Source: Rhynchopus euleeides (Eukaryota; Euglenozoa; Diplonemea; Diplonemida; Diplonemidae). Taken from it: a DNA stretch of 64,000 nucleotides. The stretch's first letter is position 1. Each line of letters begins with the position of its first letter. The notes beneath the pieces are model-generated. The model was given only the letters and a program-made list of their open reading frames with translations. It searched no databases and was not told the DNA's origin. This document shows, one piece after another, positions 1-12,800 of this stretch. A program made the position numbers and the translations under genes. The stretch spans positions 1 to 64,000 of the forward strand of contig OY723264.1 of assembly GCA_963210315.1 (NCBI GenBank), in the 5' to 3' direction.

Positions 1-3000
1 GCGGGTTTGCGGGTTTGCGGGTTTGCGGGTTTGCGGGTTTGCGGGTTTGCGGGTTTGCGGGTTTGCGGGTTTGCGGGTTTGCGGGTTTGCGGGTTTGCGG
101 GTTTGCGGGTTTGCGGGTTTGCGGGTTTGCGGGTTTGCGGGTTTGCGGGTTTGCGGGTTTGCGGGTTTGCGGGTTTGCGGGTTTGCGGGTTTGCGGGTTT
201 GCGGGTTTGCGGGTTTGCGGGTTTGCGGGTTTGCGGGTTTGCGGGTTTGCGGGTTTGCGGGTTTGCGGGTTTGCGGGTTTGCGGGTTTGCGGGTTTGCGG
301 GTTTGCGGGTTTGCGGGTTTGCGGGTTTGCGGGTTTGCGGGTTTGCGGGTTTGCGGGTTTGCGGGTTTGCGGGTTTGCGGGTTTGCGGGTTTGCGGGTTT
401 GCGGGTTTGCGGGTTTGCGGGTTTGCGGGTTTGCGGGTTTGCGGGTTTGCGGGTTTGCGGGTTTGCGGGTTTGCGGGTTTGCGGGTTTGCGGGTTTGCGG
501 GTTTGCGGGTTTGCGGGTTTGCGGGTTTGCGGGTTTGCGGGTTTGCGGGTTTGCGGGTTTGCGGGTTTGCGGGTTTGCGGGTTTGCGGGTTTGCGGGTTT
601 GCGGGTTTGCGGGTTTGCGGGTTTGCGGGTTTGCGGGTTTGCGGGTTTGCGGGTTTGCGGGTTTGCGGGTTTGCGGGTTTGCGGGTTTGCGGGTTTGCGG
701 GTTTGCGGGTTTGCGGGTTTGCGGGTTTGCGGGTTTGCGGGTTTGCGGGTTTGCGGGTTTGCGGGTTTGCGGGTTTGCGGGTTTGCGGGTTTGCGGGTTT
801 GCGGGTTTGCGGGTTTGCGGGTTTGCGGGTTTGCGGGTTTGCGGGTTTGCGGGTTTGCGGGTTTGCGGGTTTGCGGGTTTGCGGGTTTGCGGGTTTGCGG
901 GTTTGCGGGTTTGCGGGTTTGCGGGTTTGCGGGTTTGCGGGTTTGCGGGTTTGCGGGTTTGCGGGTTTGCGGGTTTGCGGGTTTGCGGGTTTGCGGGTTT
1001 GCGGGTTTGCGGGTTTGCGGGTTTGCGGGTTTGCGGGTTTGCGGGTTTGCGGGTTTGCGGGTTTGCGGGTTTGCGGGTTTGCGGGTTTGCGGGTTTGCGG
1101 GTTTGCGGGTTTGCGGGTTTGCGGGTTTGCGGGTTTGCGGGTTTGCGGGTTTGCGGGTTTGCGGGTTTGCGGGTTTGCGGGTTTGCGGGTTTGCGGGTTT
1201 GCGGGTTTGCGGGTTTGCGGGTTTGCGGGTTTGCGGGTTTGCGGGTTTGCGGGTTTGCGGGTTTGCGGGTTTGCGGGTTTGCGGGTTTGCGGGTTTGCGG
1301 GTTTGCGGGTTTGCGGGTTTGCGGGTTTGCGGGTTTGCGGGTTTGCGGGTTTGCGGGTTTGCGGGTTTGCGGGTTTGCGGGTTTGCGGGTTTGCGGGTTT
1401 GCGGGTTTGCGGGTTTGCGGGTTTGCGGGTTTGCGGGTTTGCGGGTTTGCGGGTTTGCGGGTTTGCGGGTTTGCGGGTTTGCGGGTTTGCGGGTTTGCGG
1501 GTTTGCGGGTTTGCGGGTTTGCGGGTTTGCGGGTTTGCGGGTTTGCGGGTTTGCGGGTTTGCGGGTTTGCGGGTTTGCGGGTTTGCGGGTTTGCGGGTTT
1601 GCGGGTTTGCGGGTTTGCGGGTTTGCGGGTTTGCGGGTTTGCGGGTTTGCGGGTTTGCGGGTTTGCGGGTTTGCGGGTTTGCGGGTTTGCGGGTTTGCGG
1701 GTTTGCGGGTTTGCGGGTTTGCGGGTTTGCGGGTTTGCGGGTTTGCGGGTTTGCGGGTTTGCGGGTTTGCGGGTTTGCGGGTTTGCGGGTTTGCGGGTTT
1801 GCGGGTTTGCGGGTTTGCGGGTTTGCGGGTTTGCGGGTTTGCGGGTTTGCGGGTTTGCGGGTTTGCGGGTTTGCGGGTTTGCGGGTTTGCGGGTTTGCGG
1901 GTTTGCGGGTTTGCGGGTTTGCGGGTTTGCGGGTTTGCGGGTTTGCGGGTTTGCGGGTTTGCGGGTTTGCGGGTTTGCGGGTTTGCGGGTTTGCGGGTTT
2001 GCGGGTTTGCGGGTTTGCGGGTTTGCGGGTTTGCGGGTTTGCGGGTTTGCGGGTTTGCGGGTTTGCGGGTTTGCGGGTTTGCGGGTTTGCGGGTTTGCGG
2101 GTTTGCGGGTTTGCGGGTTTGCGGGTTTGCGGGTTTGCGGGTTTGCGGGTTTGCGGGTTTGCGGGTTTGCGGGTTTGCGGGTTTGCGGGTTTGCGGGTTT
2201 GCGGGTTTGCGGGTTTGCGGGTTTGCGGGTTTGCGGGTTTGCGGGTTTGCGGGTTTGCGGGTTTGCGGGTTTGCGGGTTTGCGGGTTTGCGGGTTTGCGG
2301 GTTTGCGGGTTTGCGGGTTTGCGGGTTTGCGGGTTTGCGGGTTTGCGGGTTTGCGGGTTTGCGGGTTTGCGGGTTTGCGGGTTTGCGGGTTTGCGGGTTT
2401 GCGGGTTTGCGGGTTTGCGGGTTTGCGGGTTTGCGGGTTTGCGGGTTTGCGGGTTTGCGGGTTTGCGGGTTTGCGGGTTTGCGGGTTTGCGGGTTTGCGG
2501 GTTTGCGGGTTTGCGGGTTTGCGGGTTTGCGGGTTTGCGGGTTTGCGGGTTTGCGGGTTTGCGGGTTTGCGGGTTTGCGGGTTTGCGGGTTTGCGGGTTT
2601 GCGGGTTTGCGGGTTTGCGGGTTTGCGGGTTTGCGGGTTTGCGGGTTTGCGGGTTTGCGGGTTTGCGGGTTTGCGGGTTTGCGGGTTTGCGGGTTTGCGG
2701 GTTTGCGGGTTTGCGGGTTTGCGGGTTTGCGGGTTTGCGGGTTTGCGGGTTTGCGGGTTTGCGGGTTTGCGGGTTTGCGGGTTTGCGGGTTTGCGGGTTT
2801 GCGGGTTTGCGGGTTTGCGGGTTTGCGGGTTTGCGGGTTTGCGGGTTTGCGGGTTTGCGGGTTTGCGGGTTTGCGGGTTTGCGGGTTTGCGGGTTTGCGG
2901 GTTTGCGGGTTTGCGGGTTTGCGGGTTTGCGGGTTTGCGGGTTTGCGGGTTTGCGGGTTTGCGGGTTTGCGGGTTTGCGGGTTTGCGGGTTTGCGGGTTT

Positions 3001-5767
3001 GCGGGTTTGCGGGTTTGCGGGTTTGCGGGTTTGCGGGTTTGCGGGTTTGCGGGTTTGCGGGTTTGCGGGTTTGCGGGTTTGCGGGTTTGCGGGTTTGCGG
3101 GTTTGCGGGTTTGCGGGTTTGCGGGTTTGCGGGTTTGCGGGTTTGCGGGTTTGCGGGTTTGCGGGTTTGCGGGTTTGCGGGTTTGCGGGTTTGCGGGTTT
3201 GCGGGTTTGCGGGTTTGCGGGTTTGCGGGTTTGCGGGTTTGCGGGTTTGCGGGTTTGCGGGTTTGCGGGTTTGCGGGTTTGCGGGTTTGCGGGTTTGCGG
3301 GTTTGCGGGTTTGCGGGTTTGCGGGTTTGCGGGTTTGCGGGTTTGCGGGTTTGCGGGTTTGCGGGTTTGCGGGTTTGCGGGTTTGCGGGTTTGCGGGTTT
3401 GCGGGTTTGCGGGTTTGCGGGTTTGCGGGTTTGCGGGTTTGCGGGTTTGCGGGTTTGCGGGTTTGCGGGTTTGCGGGTTTGCGGGTTTGCGGGTTTGCGG
3501 GTTTGCGGGTTTGCGGGTTTGCGGGTTTGCGGGTTTGCGGGTTTGCGGGTTTGCGGGTTTGCGGGTTTGCGGGTTTGCGGGTTTGCGGGTTTGCGGGTTT
3601 GCGGGTTTGCGGGTTTGCGGGTTTGCGGGTTTGCGGGTTTGCGGGTTTGCGGGTTTGCGGGTTTGCGGGTTTGCGGGTTTGCGGGTTTGCGGGTTTGCGG
3701 GTTTGCGGGTTTGCGGGTTTGCGGGTTTGCGGGTTTGCGGGTTTGCGGGTTTGCGGGTTTGCGGGTTTGCGGGTTTGCGGGTTTGCGGGTTTGCGGGTTT
3801 GCGGGTTTGCGGGTTTGCGGGTTTGCGGGTTTGCGGGTTTGCGGGTTTGCGGGTTTGCGGGTTTGCGGGTTTGCGGGTTTGCGGGTTTGCGGGTTTGCGG
3901 GTTTGCGGGTTTGCGGGTTTGCGGGTTTGCGGGTTTGCGGGTTTGCGGGTTTGCGGGTTTGCGGGTTTGCGGGTTTGCGGGTTTGCGGGTTTGCGGGTTT
4001 GCGGGTTTGCGGGTTTGCGGGTTTGCGGGTTTGCGGGTTTGCGGGTTTGCGGGTTTGCGGGTTTGCGGGTTTGCGGGTTTGCGGGTTTGCGGGTTTGCGG
4101 GTTTGCGGGTTTGCGGGTTTGCGGGTTTGCGGGTTTGCGGGTTTGCGGGTTTGCGGGTTTGCGGGTTTGCGGGTTTGCGGGTTTGCGGGTTTGCGGGTTT
4201 GCGGGTTTGCGGGTTTGCGGGTTTGCGGGTTTGCGGGTTTGCGGGTTTGCGGGTTTGCGGGTTTGCGGGTTTGCGGGTTTGCGGGTTTGCGGGTTTGCGG
4301 GTTTGCGGGTTTGCGGGTTTGCGGGTTTGCGGGTTTGCGGGTTTGCGGGTTTGCGGGTTTGCGGGTTTGCGGGTTTGCGGGTTTGCGGGTTTGCGGGTTT
4401 GCGGGTTTGCGGGTTTGCGGGTTTGCGGGTTTGCGGGTTTGCGGGTTTGCGGGTTTGCGGGTTTGCGGGTTTGCGGGTTTGCGGGTTTGCGGGTTTGCGG
4501 GTTTGCGGGTTTGCGGGTTTGCGGGTTTGCGGGTTTGCGGGTTTGCGGGTTTGCGGGTTTGCGGGTTTGCGGGTTTGCGGGTTTGCGGGTTTGCGGGTTT
4601 GCGGGTTTGCGGGTTTGCGGGTTTGCGGGTTTGCGGGTTTGCGGGTTTGCGGGTTTGCGGGTTTGCGGGTTTGCGGGTTTGCGGGTTTGCGGGTTTGCGG
4701 GTTTGCGGGTTTGCGGGTTTGCGGGTTTGCGGGTTTGCGGGTTTGCGGGTTTGCGGGTTTGCGGGTTTGCGGGTTTGCGGGTTTGCGGGTTTGCGGGTTT
4801 GCGGGTTTGCGGGTTTGCGGGTTTGCGGGTTTGCGGGTTTGCGGGTTTGCGGGTTTGCGGGTTTGCGGGTTTGCGGGTTTGCGGGTTTGCGGGTTTGCGG
4901 GTTTGCGGGTTTGCGGGTTTGCGGGTTTGCGGGTTTGCGGGTTTGCGGGTTTGCGGGTTTGCGGGTTTGCGGGTTTGCGGGTTTGCGGGTTTGCGGGTTT
5001 GCGGGTTTGCGGGTTTGCGGGTTTGCGGGTTTGCGGGTTTGCGGGTTTGCGGGTTTGCGGGTTTGCGGGTTTGCGGGTTTGCGGGTTTGCGGGTTTGCGG
5101 GTTTGCGGGTTTGCGGGTTTGCGGGTTTGCGGGTTTGCGGGTTTGCGGGTTTGCGGGTTTGCGGGTTTGCGGGTTTGCGGGTTTGCGGGTTTGCGGGTTT
5201 GCGGGTTTGCGGGTTTGCGGGTTTGCGGGTTTGCGGGTTTGCGGGTTTGCGGGTTTGCGGGTTTGCGGGTTTGCGGGTTTGCGGGTTTGCGGGTTTGCGG
5301 GTTTGCGGGTTTGCGGGTTTGCGGGTTTGCGGGTTTGCGGGTTTGCGGGTTTGCGGGTTTGCGGGTTTGCGGGTTTGCGGGTTTGCGGGTTTGCGGGTTT
5401 GCGGGTTTGCGGGTTTGCGGGTTTGCGGGTTTGCGGGTTTGCGGGTTTGCGGGTTTGCGGGTTTGCGGGTTTGCGGGTTTGCGGGTTTGCGGGTTTGCGG
5501 GTTTGCGGGTTTGCGGGTTTGCGGGTTTGCGGGTTTGCGGGTTTGCGGGTTTGCGGGTTTGCGGGTTTGCGGGTTTGCGGGTTTGCGGGTTTGCGGGTTT
5601 GCGGGTTTGCGGGTTTGCGGGTTTGCGGGTTTGCGGGTTTGCGGGTTTGCGGGTTTGCGGGTTTGCGGGTTTGCGGGTTTGCGGGTTTGCGGGTTTGCGG
5701 GTTTGCGGGTTTGCGGGTTTGCGGGTTTGCGGGTTTGCGGGTTTGCGGGTTTGCGGGTTTGCGGGTT
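1..5767 (+). repeat. Perfect 8-bp tandem repeat (GCGGGTTT)n, about 720 copies
   Basis: The tract is a head-to-tail run of GCGGGTTT from the first base to about 5767. I find no substitution or indel in any line. The unit resembles plant/algal telomere repeats (TTTAGGG, TTTTAGGG) but has GC in place of A before the GGG. The plus strand has GGG runs every 8 bases with 5-nt TTTGC spacers, so it could form G-quadruplexes. The G-rich strand runs 5' to 3' from the window edge into the satellite. A true left-hand chromosome end would show the C-rich strand here, so this is better called an interstitial telomere-like tract or microsatellite than a terminal telomere. All three plus frames are open, but this is simple repeat and not coding. 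The tract may continue beyond the left edge. Confidence 0.97.
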
Positions 5768-8700
5768 CTGTATGCAGGCAGCTTATGGTTTTGCCAAGTT
5801 CTGCACGCAGGCAGCTCCTGGTTTTGCCAAGTTCTGTATGCAGGCAGCTCCTGGTTTTGCCAAGTTCTGTATGCAGGCAGCTCCTGGTTTTGCCAAGTTC
5901 TGTATGCAGGCAGCTCCTGGTTTTGCCAAGTTCTGTATGCAGGCAGCTTATGGTTTTGCCAAGTTCTGTATGCAGGCAGCTCCTGGTTTTGCCAAGTTCT
6001 GTATGCAGGCAGCTCCTGGTTTTGCCAAGTTCTGCATGCAGGCAGCTCCTGGTTTTGCCAGGTTCTGTATGCAGGCAGCTCCTGGTTTTGCCAAGTTCTG
6101 TATGCAGGCAGCTCCTGGTTTTGCCAGGTTCTGTATGCAGGCAGCTCCTGGTTTTGCCAAGTTCTGTATGCAGGCAGCTCCTGGTTTTGCCAAGTTCTGT
6201 ATGCAGGCAGCTCCTGGTTTTGCCAGGTTCTGTATGCAGGCAGCTCCTGGTTTTGCCAAGTTCTGTATGCAGGCAGCTCCTGGTTTTGCCAAGTTCTGTA
6301 TGCAGGCGGCTCCTGGTTTTGCCAAGTTCTGTATGCAGGCAGCTCCTGGTTTTGCCAAGTTCTGTATGCAGGCAGCTCCTGGTTTTGCCAAGTTCTGTAT
6401 GCAGGCAGCTCCTGGTTTTGCCAAGTTCTGTATGCAGGCAGCTTATGGTTTTGCCACGTTCTGCACGCAGGCAGCTCCTGGTTTTGCCAAGTTCTGCATG
6501 CAGGCAGCTCCTGGTTTTGCCAAGTTCTGTATGCAGGCAGCTCCTGGTTTTGCCAAGTTCTGTATGCAGGCAGCTCCTGGTTTTGCCAAGTTCTGTATGC
6601 AGGCAGCTTATGGTTTTGCCAAGTTCTGCACGCAGGCAGCTCCTGGTTTTGCCAAGTTCTGTATGCAGGCAGCTCCTGGTTTTGCCAAGTTCTGCATGCA
6701 GGCAGCTCCTGGTTTTGCCAAGTTCTGTATGCAGGCAGCTCCTGGTTTTGCCAAGTTCTGTATGCAGGCAGCTCCTGGTTTTGCCAAGTTCTGTATGCAG
6801 GCAGCTGATGGTTTTGCCAAGTTCTGTACGCAGGCAGCTCCTGGTTTTGCCAAGTTCTGTATGCAGGCAGCTCCTGGTTTTGCCAAGTTCTGCATGCAGG
6901 CAGCTCCTGGTTTTGCCAAGTTCTGTATGCAGGCAGCTCCTGGTTTTGCCAAGTTCTGTATGCAGGCAGCTCCTGGTTTTGCCAAGTTCTGCATGCAGAC
7001 AGCTCCTGGTTTTGCCAAGTTCTGTATGCAGGCAGCTCCTGGTTTTGCCAAGTTCTGTATGCAGGCAGCTCCTGGTTTTGCCAAGTTCTGCATGCAGGCA
7101 GCTCCTGGTTTTGCCAAGTTCTGTATGCAGGCAGCTCCTGGTTTTGCCAAGTTCTGTATGCAGGCAGCTCCTGGTTTTGCCAAGTTCTGTATGCAGGCAG
7201 CTTATGGTTTTGCCAAGTTCTGCACGCAGGCAGCTCCTGGTTTTGCCAAGTTCTGTATGCAGGCAGCTCCTGGTTTTGCCAAGTTCTGCATGCAGGCAGC
7301 TCCTGGTTTTGCCAAGTTCTGTATGCAGGCAGCTCCTGGTTTTGCCAAGTTCTGTATGCAGGCAGCTGATGGTTTTGCCAAGTTCTGTACGCAGGCAGCT
7401 CCTGGTTTTGCCAAGTTCTGTATGCAGGCAGCTCCTGGTTTTGCCAAGTTCTGCATGCAGGCAGCTCCTGGTTTTGCCAAGTTCTGTATGCAGGCAGCTC
7501 CTGGTTTTGCCAAGTTCTGTATGCAGGCAGCTCCTGGTTTTGCCAAGTTCTGCATGCAGGCAGCTCCTGGTTTTGCCAAGTTCTGTATGCAGGCAGCTCC
7601 TGGTTTTGCCAAGTTCTGTATGCAGGCAGCTCCTGGTTTTGCCAAGTTCTGTATGCAGGCAGCTCCTGGTTTTGCCAAGTTCTGCATGCAGGCAGCTCCT
7701 GGTTTTGCCAAGTTCTGTATGCAGGCAGCTCCTGGTTTTGCCAAGTTCTGCATGCAGGCAGCTCCTGGTTTTGCCAAGTTCTGTATGCAGGCAGCTCCTG
7801 GTTTTGCCAAGTTCTGTATGCAGGCAGCTCCTGGTTTTGCCAAGTTCTGCATGCAGGCAGCTCCTGGTTTTGCCAAGTTCTGTATGCAGGCAGCTCCTGG
7901 TTTTGCCAAGTTCTGTATGCAGGCAGCTCCTGGTTTTGCCAAGTTCTGTATGCAGGCAGCTCCTGGTTTTGCCAAGTTCTGTATGCAGGCAGCTCCTGGT
8001 TTTGCCAAGTTCTGCATGCAGGCAGCTCCTGGTTTTGCCAAGTTCTGTATGCAGGCAGCTCCTGGTTTTGCCAAGTTCTGTATGCAGGCAGCTCCTGGTT
8101 TTGCCAAGTTCTGTATGCAGGCAGCTTATGGTTTTGCCAAGTTCTGCACGCAGGCAGCTCCTGGTTTTGCCAAGTTCTGTATGCAGGCAGCTCCTGGTTT
8201 TGCCAAGTTCTGTATGCAGGCAGCTCCTGGTTTTGCCAAGTTCTGCATGCAGGCAGCTCCTGGTTTTGCCAGGTTCTGTATGCAGGCAGCTCCTGGTTTT
8301 GCCAAGTTCTGTATGCAGGCAGCTCCTGGTTTTGCCAGGTTCTGTATGCAGGCAGCTCCTGGTTTTGCCAAGTTCTGTATGCAGGCAGCTCCTGGTTTTG
8401 CCAAGTTCTGTATGCAGGCGGCTCCTGGTTTTGCCAAGTTCTGTATGCAGGCAGCTCCTGGTTTTGCCAAGTTCTGTATGCAGGCAGCTCCTGGTTTTGC
8501 CAAGTTCTGTATGCAGGCAGCTCCTGGTTTTGCCAAGTTCTGTATGCAGGCAGCTTATGGTTTTGCCACGTTCTGCACGCAGGCAGCTCCTGGTTTTGCC
8601 AAGTTCTGCATGCAGGCAGCTCCTGGTTTTGCCAAGTTCTGTATGCAGGCAGCTCCTGGTTTTGCCAAGTTCTGTATGCAGGCAGCTCCTGGTTTTGCCA

Positions 8701-9850
8701 AGTTCTGTATGCAGGCAGCTTATGGTATTGCCAAGTTCTGCACGCAGGCAGCTCCTGGTTTTGCCAAGTTCTGTATGCAGGCAGCTCCTGGTTTTGCCAA
8801 GTTCTGCATGCAGGCAGCTCCTGGTTTTGCCAAGTTCTGTATGCAGGCAGCTCCTGGTTTTGCCAAGTTCTGTATGCAGGCAGCTCCTGGTTTTGCCAAG
8901 TTCTGTATGCAGGCAGCTGATGGTTTTGCCAAGTTCTGTACGCAGGCAGCTCCTGGTTTTGCCAAGTTCTGTATGCAGGCAGCTCCTGGTTTTGCCAAGT
9001 TCTGCATGCAGGCAGCTCCTGGTTTTGCCAAGTTCTGTATGCAGGCAGCTCCTGGTTTTGCCAAGTTCTGTATGCAGGCAGCTCCTGGTTTTGCCAAGTT
9101 CTGCATGCAGACAGCTCCTGGTTTTGCCAAGTTCTGTATGCAGGCAGCTCCTGGTTTTGCCAAGTTCTGTATGCAGGCAGCTCCTGGTTTTGCCAAGTTC
9201 TGTATGCAGGCAGCTTATGGTTTTGCCAAGTTCTGTATGCAGGCAGCTCCTGGTTTTGCCAAGTTCTGTATGCAGGCAGCTCCTGGTTTTGCCAAGTTCT
9301 GTATGCAGGCAGCTTATGGTTTTGCCAAGTTCTGTATGCAGGCAGCTCCTGGTTTTGCCAAGTTCTGTATGCAGGCAGCTCCTGGTTTTGCCAAGTTCTG
9401 CATGCAGACAGCTCCTGGTTTTGCCAAGTTCTGTATGCAGGCAGCTCCTGGTTTTGCCAAGTTCTGTATGCAGGCAGCTCCTGGTTTTGCCAAGTTCTGT
9501 ATGCAGGCAGCTTATGGTTTTGCCAAGTTCTGCATGCAGGCAGCTCCTGGTTTTGCCAAGTTCTGTATGCAGGCAGCTCCTGGTTTTGCCAAGTTCTGTA
9601 TGCAGGCAGCTCCTGGTTTTGCCAAGTTCTGTATGCAGGCAGCTTATGGTTTTGCCAAGTTCTGCACGCAGGCAGCTCCTGGTTTTGCCAAGTTCTGTAT
9701 GCAGGCAGCTCCTGGTTTTGCCAAGTTCTGCATGCAGGCAGCTCCTGGTTTTGCCAAGTTCTGTATGCAGGCAGCTCCTGGTTTTGCCAAGTTCTGTATG
9801 CAGGCAGCTGATGGTTTTGCCAAGTTCTGTACGCAGGCAGCTCCTGGTTT

Positions 9851-12800
9851 TGCAAAAGTTCTGTATGCAGGCAGCTCCTGGTTTTGCCAAGTTCTGTATG
9901 CAGGCGGCTCCTGGTTTTGCCAAGTTCTGTATGCAGGCAGCTCCTGGTTTTGCCAAGTTCTGTATGCAGGCAGCTCCTGGTTTTGCCAAGTTCTGTATGC
10001 AGGCAGCTCCTGGTTTTGCCAAGTTCTGTATGCAGGCAGCTTATGGTTTTGCCACGTTCTGCACGCAGGCAGCTCCTGGTTTTGCCAAGTTCTGCATGCA
10101 GGCAGCTCCTGGTTTTGCCAAGTTCTGTATGCAGGCAGCTCCTGGTTTTGCCAAGTTCTGTATGCAGGCAGCTCCTGGTTTTGCCAAGTTCTGTATGCAG
10201 GCAGCTTATGGTATTGCCAAGTTCTGCACGCAGGCAGCTCCTGGTTTTGCCAAGTTCTGTATGCAGGCAGCTCCTGGTTTTGCCAAGTTCTGCATGCAGG
10301 CAGCTCCTGGTTTTGCCAAGTTCTGTATGCAGGCAGCTCCTGGTTTTGCCAAGTTCTGTATGCAGGCAGCTCCTGGTTTTGCCAAGTTCTGTATGCAGGC
10401 AGCTGATGGTTTTGCCAAGTTCTGTACGCAGGCAGCTCCTGGTTTTGCCAAGTTCTGTATGCAGGCAGCTCCTGGTTTTGCCAAGTTCTGCATGCAGGCA
10501 GCTCCTGGTTTTGCCAAGTTCTGTATGCAGGCAGCTCCTGGTTTTGCCAAGTTCTGTATGCAGGCAGCTCCTGGTTTTGCCAAGTTCTGCATGCAGACAG
10601 CTCCTGGTTTTGCCAAGTTCTGTATGCAGGCAGCTCCTGGTTTTGCCAAGTTCTGTATGCAGGCAGCTCCTGGTTTTGCCAAGTTCTGCATGCAGGCAGC
10701 TCCTGGTTTTGCCAAGTTCTGTATGCAGGCAGCTCCTGGTTTTGCCAAGTTCTGTATGCAGGCAGCTCCTGGTTTTGCCAAGTTCTGTATGCAGGCAGCT
10801 TATGGTTTTGCCAAGTTCTGCACGCAGGCAGCTCCTGGTTTTGCCAAGTTCTGTATGCAGGCAGCTCCTGGTTTTGCCAAGTTCTGCATGCAGGCAGCTC
10901 CTGGTTTTGCCAAGTTCTGTATGCAGGCAGCTCCTGGTTTTGCCAAGTTCTGTATGCAGGCAGCTGATGGTTTTGCCAAGTTCTGTACGCAGGCAGCTCC
11001 TGGTTTTGCCAAGTTCTGTATGCAGGCAGCTCCTGGTTTTGCCAAGTTCTGCATGCAGGCAGCTCCTGGTTTTGCCAAGTTCTGTATGCAGGCAGCTCCT
11101 GGTTTTGCCAAGTTCTGTATGCAGGCAGCTCCTGGTTTTGCCAAGTTCTGCATGCAGGCAGCTCCTGGTTTTGCCAGGTTCTGTATGCAGGCAGCTCCTG
11201 GTTTTGCCAAGTTCTGTATGCAGGCAGCTCCTGGTTTTGCCAAGTTCTGTATGCAGGCAGCTCCTGGTTTTGCCAAGTTCTGCATGCAGGCAGCTCCTGG
11301 TTTTGCCAAGTTCTGTATGCAGGCAGCTCCTGGTTTTGCCAAGTTCTGCATGCAGGCAGCTCCTGGTTTTGCCAAGTTCTGTATGCAGGCAGCTCCTGGT
11401 TTTGCCAAGTTCTGTATGCAGGCAGCTCCTGGTTTTGCCAAGTTCTGTATGCAGGCAGCTCCTGGTTTTGCCAAGTTCTGCATGCAGGCAGCTCCTGGTT
11501 TTGCCAAGTTCTGTATGCAGGCAGCTCCTGGTTTTGCCAAGTTCTGTATGCAGGCAGCTCCTGGTTTTGCCAAGTTCTGTATGCAGGCAGCTCCTGGTTT
11601 TGCCAAGTTCTGCATGCAGGCAGCTCCTGGTTTTGCCAAGTTCTGTATGCAGGCAGCTCCTGGTTTTGCCAAGTTCTGTATGCAGGCAGCTCCTGGTTTT
11701 GCCAAGTTCTGTATGCAGGCAGCTCCTGGTTTTGCCAAGTTCTGTATGCAGGCAGCTTATGGTTTTGCCAAGTTCTGCACGCAGGCAGCTCCTGGTTTTG
11801 CCAAGTTCTGTATGCAGGCAGCTCCTGGTTTTGCCAGGTTCTGTATGCAGGCAGCTCCTGGTTTTGCCAAGTTCTGTATGCAGGCAGCTCCTGGTTTTGC
11901 CAAGTTCTGTATGCAGGCAGCTCCTGGTTTTGCCAAGTTCTGCATGCAGGCAGCTCCTGGTTTTGCCAAGTTCTGTATGCAGGCAGCTCCTGGTTTTGCC
12001 AAGTTCTGCATGCAGGCAGCTCCTGGTTTTGCCAAGTTCTGTATGCAGGCAGCTCCTGGTTTTGCCAAGTTCTGTATGCAGGCACCTCCTGGTTTTGCCA
12101 AGTTCTGTATGCAGGCAGCTCCTGGTTTTGCCAAGTTCTGTATGCAGGCAGCTCCTGGTTTTGCCAAGTTCTGCATGCAGGCAGCTCCTGGTTTTGCCAA
12201 GTTCTGTATGCAGGCAGCTCCTGGTTTTGCCAAGTTCTGTATGCAGGCAGCTCCTGGTTTTGCCAAGTTCTGTATGCAGGCAGCTTATGGTTTTGCCAAG
12301 TTCTGCACGCAGGCAGCTCCTGGTTTTGCCAAGTTCTGTATGCAGGCAGCTCCTGGTTTTGCCAAGTTCTGTATGCAGGCAGCTCCTGGTTTTGCCAAGT
12401 TCTGCATGCAGGCAGCTCCTGGTTTTGCCAGGTTCTGTATGCAGGCAGCTCCTGGTTTTGCCAAGTTCTGTATGCAGGCAGCTCCTGGTTTTGCCAGGTT
12501 CTGTATGCAGGCAGCTCCTGGTTTTGCCAAGTTCTGTATGCAGGCAGCTCCTGGTTTTGCCAAGTTCTGTATGCAGGCGGCTCCTGGTTTTGCCAAGTTC
12601 TGTATGCAGGCAGCTCCTGGTTTTGCCAAGTTCTGTATGCAGGCAGCTCCTGGTTTTGCCAAGTTCTGTATGCAGGCAGCTCCTGGTTTTGCCAAGTTCT
12701 GTATGCAGGCAGCTTATGGTTTTGCCACGTTCTGCACGCAGGCAGCTCCTGGTTTTGCCAAGTTCTGCATGCAGGCAGCTCCTGGTTTTGCCAAGTTCTG

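Noticed and set aside
1..5767. Chromosome terminus (telomere)
   Set aside because: The G-rich strand is on the plus strand at the left side, the opposite of a left-hand chromosome end. Kept only as a telomere-like interstitial tract.
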